From positions 1 to 10,635 of the forward strand of contig PARR01000047.1 in NCBI GenBank assembly GCA_002711625.1: DNA of 10,635 bases. The letters are read 5' to 3'. The stretch's first letter is position 1. The number at the start of each line of letters is the position of its first letter. Position numbers and translations under genes: made by a program. Below, one piece after another: positions 6,454 through 10,635 of this stretch. This DNA is from Rickettsiales bacterium. Lineage in GTDB: Bacteria; Pseudomonadota; Alphaproteobacteria; Methylaequorales; Methylaequoraceae. Under the pieces are notes generated by a model that did not search any database, was not told the DNA's origin, and saw only the letters and a list, made by a program, of their open reading frames with translations.

Positions 6454-7011
6454 ATGACTACAATTTGCTCAGCAAAAGAACTAAGTTACTCCATAGACGG
6501 AAAACAAATTCTCAACAGCCAATCCTTTATACTTAAAGATGGTGATTTCTTTGAAATTCGAGGTAAAAATGGCTCTGGTAAATCCACACTTTTAAAAATC
6601 CTCTGCAGAGTTATTGATAATTCATCGCTACAAACTACAAAAGACTTCAAAAAAAACCTTTCATTTCTCGGACACAAAAATGCTTTTGTAGAAGAACTAA
6701 CAATGCAAGAAAATTTTAATCTTGATAACTTAAAATGCGACATTAGCCTCGCAAAATTACTAAATATACAAAACTTAATTGATGAATATTGTTTGAATTT
6801 GTCTTTTGGGGAGAAAAGAAAATTTGCAATTATGAGGGTATTTCAATCGAATAAGAAATATTGGATTTTGGATGAACCATTTGCATCTCTTGATAAGGAT
6901 TCATGCGATGCTATTAACCAGAAATTTATTTCGCATATAAAAACAGGAGGCCTTGTTGTGATTACAAATAATCAGGACAGTGTAGCTGCAACAAGAAAAT
7001 TAAATTTATGA
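6454..7011 (+). CDS. ccmA: Heme export/CcmE-release ABC ATPase CcmA, with degenerate motifs
   Basis: This is the cytoplasmic ATPase of the CcmABCD complex, whose ATP hydrolysis releases heme-loaded CcmE from CcmC. It has 185 residues, shorter than E. coli CcmA (about 205). Walker A is GKNGSGKST (37-45) with K43, and Walker B is WILDEP (137-142) with D140 and catalytic E141. The CcmA-specific stretch FLGHKNAFVEELTMQENF (71-88) and first place in a ccmABCDEF operon fix the identity. Three functional positions are off consensus: the Q-loop Gln in GHQ is Lys75, the LSxGQ signature reads LSFGE (116-120), and the H-switch His in TTHQ is Asn173 (TNNQ). The reading frame is intact and expression looks coupled, so this looks like divergence, not decay. 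It overlaps ccmB by four bases (ATGA). Confidence 0.9.
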   Translation: MTTICSAKELSYSIDGKQILNSQSFILKDGDFFEIRGKNGSGKSTLLKILCRVIDNSSLQTTKDFKKNLSFLGHKNAFVEELTMQENFNLDNLKCDISLAKLLNIQNLIDEYCLNLSFGEKRKFAIMRVFQSNKKYWILDEPFASLDKDSCDAINQKFISHIKTGGLVVITNNQDSVAATRKLNL

Positions 7012-7619
7012 AAAGCCTCTCGAAAAGTGTGAAGCGTGAGTTCCTATACCACCTGAAGCTTCCTAAGAATATTTATTTACCTCTCTCAGTGTTTGCGGTT
7101 TTGTTTGCTATTTTTATTGTGCTCGAATTAGGGGAATTATTCATATTTGCAAACGTTTTAATAGCAACTACTCTTACAATTTTAATTGTATCTGAAAGCG
7201 CTTTCCAAGATGATTATAGGACTGGGATCCTAGAGAAAAGGGTATCTGAATCCAACGACCTATTGTCTTATATTCTAAGTAAGCACTTGGCACAAATTTT
7301 TTTGATTTTTCTTCCAATGTGTTTGCTATCGATGCTTTTCACAGCTGAGATTAGTTGGCCGTATTTTTTTGCTTACATGATCATGGCCATGACCTTAAAT
7401 AATTTTTTCCAGCTAGGAAGTGCAATTTCTTTAAAAAAAAATAATGCTCTTAATGCCTTGATAATGCTACCACTACTTATTCCTTACATAATTTTAATTA
7501 AAGATGTCTTTGAAATGTATTCACTAGCGAATTTTTATTTTTTACTAGCATATTTTATTTTTTCAGATGTCTTTTGTAACTATCTAACAATTAAAATTTT
7601 AAGGATTCAGGTGAAGTAA
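7008..7619 (+). CDS. ccmB: Heme exporter membrane subunit CcmB
   Basis: This integral membrane partner of CcmA in the CcmABCD complex has 203 residues, slightly shorter than the usual 220 or so. About six hydrophobic segments are visible, near residues 22-40, 46-62, 94-112, 118-135, 149-165 and 175-192. The cytoplasmic loop AFQDDYRTGILEKR (65-78) matches the family loop with paired acidic residues, RxG/DG and LE that contacts the ATPase. The stretch GSAISLKKNNALNALIMLP followed by LLIPYIIL fits the family's LLxLPLYIPVLIFG region. It starts at an ATG inside the ccmA stop (ATGA), and its TAA shares one base with the ccmC ATG. Sequence is diverged, but topology, loop and position agree. Confidence 0.9.
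   Translation: MKSLSKSVKREFLYHLKLPKNIYLPLSVFAVLFAIFIVLELGELFIFANVLIATTLTILIVSESAFQDDYRTGILEKRVSESNDLLSYILSKHLAQIFLIFLPMCLLSMLFTAEISWPYFFAYMIMAMTLNNFFQLGSAISLKKNNALNALIMLPLLIPYIILIKDVFEMYSLANFYFLLAYFIFSDVFCNYLTIKILRIQVK
7609..7614 (+). promoter_or_regulatory. Ribosome binding site for ccmC
   Basis: AGGTGA lies at the end of ccmB, four bases before the ATG at 7619. It pairs with the 3' end of 16S rRNA (the GGTGA half of AGGAGGTGA) and supports this start, which overlaps the ccmB TAA by one base. Most other genes here lack a visible site. Confidence 0.6.
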
Positions 7620-8350
7620 TGTATAAGTATGTTGCAAAGTATTTGATTTTAGACAAAGTTTATAACTTCTGCAGATTCACTAGTGGTGCAGCTTTTATAT
7701 CTGGTGTAGTACTTTTGCTACCTTTGATCTATTTGGCTTTATTCCAACTACCTCCAGATTTCCAACAAGGCGAATCTTTTAGAATAATTTTTGTTCATGT
7801 TCCATCTGCAATTATTTCTGAACTTGTCTATTTGTTTCTAGCAATGTGTGGTTTTGTTTACTTAGTTTGGAGGACAAAAATTTCGGTAATTTTATTGAAT
7901 GCAGCAATTGTAGTTGGTTTGATATTTACTGCACTTGTATTGATAACAGGTTCTTTCTGGGGAAAGCCTACATGGGGAACTTTCTGGGTTTGGGATGCCA
8001 GAATTACATCAACTTTCATTCTGTTCTTACAGTATATTGGTCTACTTGTTTTAAGGTCTTCGTTTAACTCTTATCAGACTGCAGATCAAATTATGAGTAT
8101 TTTTTCTGTTTTAGGCGCAATAAACATACCGATTATTAAGTTCTCAGTTGAATGGTGGAATACCCTTCATCAAGGAGCGAGCATCACAACTTCAGGCACC
8201 TCTATAGATTCAGAATACCTTTACTTGTTGCCCATGATGCTATTTTCTTTTCTGCTTTTGGCGTACGGTATATTTGCTAATAATATACAGTCAGAAATTC
8301 TTAAACGTGAAAGAGGATCAAAAAGACTCAGGGAGATATTAGATGAATGA
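7619..8350 (+). CDS. ccmC: Heme lyase/handling protein CcmC
   Basis: This inner-membrane protein of the heme-handling (WWD) family presents heme to CcmE on the periplasmic side. It has 243 residues against 245 in E. coli. Heme-ligand histidines fall at the same numbers as in E. coli, H60 (FVHVPSA) and H184 (WWNTLHQGAS). The tryptophan-rich WWD loop is WGKPTWGTFWVWDARITS (114-131), with W114, W119, W123, W125 and D126; the usual WW pair is F122-W123. Six membrane segments can be read. The C-terminus is basic (KRERGSKRLRE) and cytoplasmic. A good Shine-Dalgarno supports the start. It overlaps ccmD by eight bases. Confidence 0.96.
   Translation: MYKYVAKYLILDKVYNFCRFTSGAAFISGVVLLLPLIYLALFQLPPDFQQGESFRIIFVHVPSAIISELVYLFLAMCGFVYLVWRTKISVILLNAAIVVGLIFTALVLITGSFWGKPTWGTFWVWDARITSTFILFLQYIGLLVLRSSFNSYQTADQIMSIFSVLGAINIPIIKFSVEWWNTLHQGASITTSGTSIDSEYLYLLPMMLFSFLLLAYGIFANNIQSEILKRERGSKRLREILDE
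8331..8335 (+). promoter_or_regulatory. Ribosome binding site for ccmD
   Basis: GGGAG lies within the end of ccmC, seven bases before the ATG at 8343. This spacing is ideal and decides the ccmD start between the ATGs at 8343 and 8355. Confidence 0.65.
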
Positions 8351-8477
8351 CTTAATGCTGGTAAATGCTTCTTATATAATTGTTGTTATCACAATTCTTC
8401 TCACCTACTTTATTGCTGTGCAACAAAAAAAAAGTGAACTAGAAAAATTTCTTAGAAAATATGATACGAGAAAATAG
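8343..8477 (+). CDS. ccmD: Small heme exporter membrane protein CcmD
   Basis: A 44-residue protein with a single transmembrane helix (about residues 9-27) followed by a basic, charged cytoplasmic tail (QQKKSELEKFLRKYDTRK). Size, topology and place between ccmC and ccmE are those of CcmD, which joins CcmC and CcmE to the CcmAB ATPase and helps free holo-CcmE. It overlaps ccmC by 8 bases and ccmE by 17 bases, so all three are probably coupled in translation. A Shine-Dalgarno at 8331-8335 supports the start. CcmD sequences are poorly conserved, so the call rests mainly on position and topology. Confidence 0.88.
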   Translation: MNDLMLVNASYIIVVITILLTYFIAVQQKKSELEKFLRKYDTRK

Positions 8478-8880
8478 AAGAAGAAGAATTTATACAATAG
8501 TTACTTTTGCCTTGGCTTTAGTGTTCATAATATTTTTTATTTTGAAAGCGCTTCAAGAGAATATAGATTTTTATTTAACACCGTCCCAAGTACAATCTGG
8601 AGACTTCAATACTGAAAGAAAATTTCGTCTTGGTGGAATGGTAAAAGAAAACTCTTTTAAGAATCTTCAAAACTTAGAAGTTTTATTTACAATTACGGAT
8701 TTTGAAAATGAAATGGTAGTTTCTTATGAGGGGATTTTGCCGAATCTTTTTAAAGAGAATAGTGGTGTCGTTGCTCGTGGTTACCTCGATCGCAATAAAA
8801 ATATTTTTGTGGCAGAAGAGTTGTTAGCGAAACATGATGAGAACTATATGCCCATAGAGATAAATGATGGAAACAATTAA
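8461..8880 (+). CDS. ccmE: Periplasmic heme chaperone CcmE
   Basis: CcmE binds heme covalently at a histidine, carries it from CcmC and hands it to CcmF/H for attachment to apocytochrome c. This protein has 139 residues. A basic N-terminus (RENRRRR) and a membrane anchor at 10-30 precede a periplasmic OB-fold domain. Conserved stretches are NIDFYLTPSQV (34-44), FRLGGMV (55-61), VSYEGILPNLF (87-97) and LLAKHDENYMP (121-131). H125 is the covalent heme ligand and Y129 the axial ligand, the classical HxxxY form of System I, not the cysteine variant. The flexible tail after Y129 is only ten residues, much shorter than in E. coli (159 residues in all). It overlaps ccmF by 14 bases. Confidence 0.96.
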   Translation: MIRENRRRRIYTIVTFALALVFIIFFILKALQENIDFYLTPSQVQSGDFNTERKFRLGGMVKENSFKNLQNLEVLFTITDFENEMVVSYEGILPNLFKENSGVVARGYLDRNKNIFVAEELLAKHDENYMPIEINDGNN

Positions 8881-10635
8881 TTTAGATTTTTTTGGTAATG
8901 CTCTTTTAACATGTTCATTACTGGGGGCATTTTATATTCTTATATCAAGCTTTAGACATAACTTAATTCAGTCCTTCAAAAATACTTCATTTGTAATATT
9001 TTTTGGATTATTTTCAGCCTGCTGCTATCTGAGTTATCAATTTGTTACTGATAATTTTTCTTACCTCTACGTTGCATCGAATTCAAACCTTTTGCTTCCA
9101 ACATTTTATAAAGTTTCAGCCCTATGGTCAGCGCATGAAGGCTCATTTTTACTGATGATTATGCTACTAGCTCTTGCAAACTACATTAATAATTTTGTTC
9201 TTGAGCCTTCTAGAAATTTGGTAATTTCTAATCAGGCTGTCTCTAGTATTGTGATTTTATATTTGGTTTTTTTAATAACGTCATCCAATCCCTTTTATCT
9301 GTTAAATCCAGCACCACTTAATGGCGCAGATTTAAATCCTCTTTTACAAGATCCCTTGCTTGTAATTCACCCACCATTAATTTTTACCGGTTATGTGTTT
9401 TATGCTGTTACTTTTAGTTTTGTTTTGTCTGCATTGATTAACGGCTTTACAAAAGATATTTTCAATACTCTAAAAATTTGGGCAGGAGTATCATGGTTCA
9501 CACTTACCATGGGAATTTTCCTTGGTTCTATCTGGGCATATTATGAGCTTGGTTGGGGAGGGTATTGGTTTTGGGATCCAGTAGAAAATGTATCGCTAAT
9601 GCCTTGGATTGCAGGTACTGCATTTACACATTCTTTGATATTTAGCAGAGAAAAAACATTAGAAATATGGATGGTTTTTCTAGGAATTATCACTTTTTTA
9701 CTTTCTATCTTTGGCTCTTTTGTTGTGCGGTCTGGCATTCTTAATAGTGTACATACTTTTGCAGCAGACCCCACTAGAGGAATTTTTCTGCTTGGCATAT
9801 TCGCAATTTTCACTGTGCTTTCTTTTTACATCTTTTTTACAAGATCGAATCTTGTGAAGACATCATGGCCGAAATTTATGTCAAAAAATTACCTTGTTTT
9901 GCTTAACAATATAATTTTAATGTCAATTTTATTCATCATACTTATAGGAACCTTGTACCCAATAATTTTAGAGGCTTTTACAGGTAATAAGCTAAGCATA
10001 GGCCCTTCTTATTTTTCAAATCTCATTTCTCCATTGGTGATTGCTCTTTTATTAATTTTCACTATGGAACAATTTCTAAAGCAAGGATTTCGTAAGTTAA
10101 TTGCTTTTGTCGCCTTGATAATTATTTTTGGTTTCATTGTGCAACAATTTATTTTGAAAGATGTTTACACTTACTTGGTAATATCAGGCATAATTTTGCT
10201 TGCGTTAATAACTCGAGCATTTATTGAACTACTTAAAACAAAGTCCATTAAAATGCCCCATAAAGTCCTTGGCCATTTATCAGTGGTGATTTTAACTTTT
10301 GCAGTAATTTTTAATCATAATTTTTCACAGAACCTAGATTTAAGGATTTCTCCTGGCGAAAATATTAGTGCTATAGGGACAAACTTAAAGTTTGATTCGA
10401 TTGATGTTGTTGCTGAGAGTAATTTCGATGGTGTTAAGGCTTTATTTTTTGTAAATGATGTTTTCGATCTTGCGCCTGAGAAAAGAATTTATAAGATTGG
10501 TGGACAAATTACTTCCGAAACTTCAATTCAGTCAACATTATTTCATGATTATCTAATAGTTCTTGGTGATCGTTTTCCTGATGGATCTTGGTCTGTATCC
10601 TTCTCAAGAAAAAGTGGAATGATATGGATTTGGAT
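8867..10635 (+). CDS. ccmF: Cytochrome c heme lyase subunit CcmF (C-terminus beyond window)
   Basis: This large membrane protein attaches heme from CcmE to apocytochrome c together with CcmH. The frame is open for 589 codons to the window edge; E. coli CcmF has about 647 residues, so roughly the last 60 are missing. Key sites are WSAHEGS (87-93), HPPLIF with H168, the WWD domain WAYYELGWGGYWFWDPVENV (223-242), H255 (THSL), H296 (NSVHTF) and H470 (LGHLSV); these four histidines match the family's heme-ligand positions. Many hydrophobic segments are present, and a periplasmic beta-rich domain begins after about residue 484. The start is ATG at 8867 or the in-frame ATG three bases earlier; both lie inside ccmE, and neither has a strong Shine-Dalgarno. 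ccmG and ccmH probably follow. Confidence 0.96.
   Translation, partial: METINLDFFGNALLTCSLLGAFYILISSFRHNLIQSFKNTSFVIFFGLFSACCYLSYQFVTDNFSYLYVASNSNLLLPTFYKVSALWSAHEGSFLLMIMLLALANYINNFVLEPSRNLVISNQAVSSIVILYLVFLITSSNPFYLLNPAPLNGADLNPLLQDPLLVIHPPLIFTGYVFYAVTFSFVLSALINGFTKDIFNTLKIWAGVSWFTLTMGIFLGSIWAYYELGWGGYWFWDPVENVSLMPWIAGTAFTHSLIFSREKTLEIWMVFLGIITFLLSIFGSFVVRSGILNSVHTFAADPTRGIFLLGIFAIFTVLSFYIFFTRSNLVKTSWPKFMSKNYLVLLNNIILMSILFIILIGTLYPIILEAFTGNKLSIGPSYFSNLISPLVIALLLIFTMEQFLKQGFRKLIAFVALIIIFGFIVQQFILKDVYTYLVISGIILLALITRAFIELLKTKSIKMPHKVLGHLSVVILTFAVIFNHNFSQNLDLRISPGENISAIGTNLKFDSIDVVAESNFDGVKALFFVNDVFDLAPEKRIYKIGGQITSETSIQSTLFHDYLIVLGDRFPDGSWSVSFSRKSGMIWIW

Noticed and set aside
7846..8067. Plus-strand open frame of about 73 codons inside ccmC
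   Set aside because: It is a Trp/Cys-rich shifted reading of the ccmC WWD region, with no support of its own.
9541..9813. Minus-strand open frame of about 90 codons
   Set aside because: It lies opposite the WWD region of ccmF, whose conserved frame explains the sequence.

Overview
The window is AT-rich, gene-dense bacterial DNA. Neighbouring genes overlap by a few bases or lie tail to tail, and intergenic gaps are short. A gammaproteobacterial-type kbl-tdh operon, a System I cytochrome c maturation (ccm) operon and a proteobacterial-type M23 lipoprotein point to a streamlined, low-GC gammaproteobacterium, possibly a marine lineage of the SAR86 kind. That placement is inference from gene content and compactness; no marker gene here fixes it.

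Layout. Positions 1-234 (minus) hold the start of a secreted TPR-like protein that runs off the left edge. It diverges from a lipoprotein M23 metallopeptidase (340-1125, plus). That gene meets, stop to stop, a divergent pyridoxamine-phosphate-oxidase-family gene (1122-1724, minus). A 40-bp divergent gap with a symmetrical -10 element separates this from kbl-tdh (1765-3980, plus), the two-step route from threonine to glycine plus acetyl-CoA. Tdh ends tail to tail against two tandem exported serine hydrolases of the beta-lactamase/esterase fold (3967-6316, minus). A 137-bp divergent promoter region then leads into ccmA-ccmB-ccmC-ccmD-ccmE-ccmF (6454 to the right edge, plus). ccmD and the partial ccmF were found by reading the frames directly.

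How the genes work together. Kbl uses PLP and takes the 2-amino-3-ketobutyrate made by Tdh; the PdxH-like oxidase next door could supply PLP, although its active site is altered. CcmA-F export and load heme on CcmE and deliver it to apocytochrome c; ccmG/ccmH and the last part of ccmF would lie to the right.

The most notable points are departures from family consensus inside otherwise well-conserved genes. Tdh has lost all four structural-zinc cysteines with no change in loop length. CcmA has changed its Q-loop, signature and H-switch residues while keeping Walker A and B. The PdxH-like protein lacks the C-terminal active-site histidine. No wholly new multi-gene system was recognised. There is no gene-free stretch over 300 bases, and I see no tRNA, rRNA, CRISPR array or mobile element.
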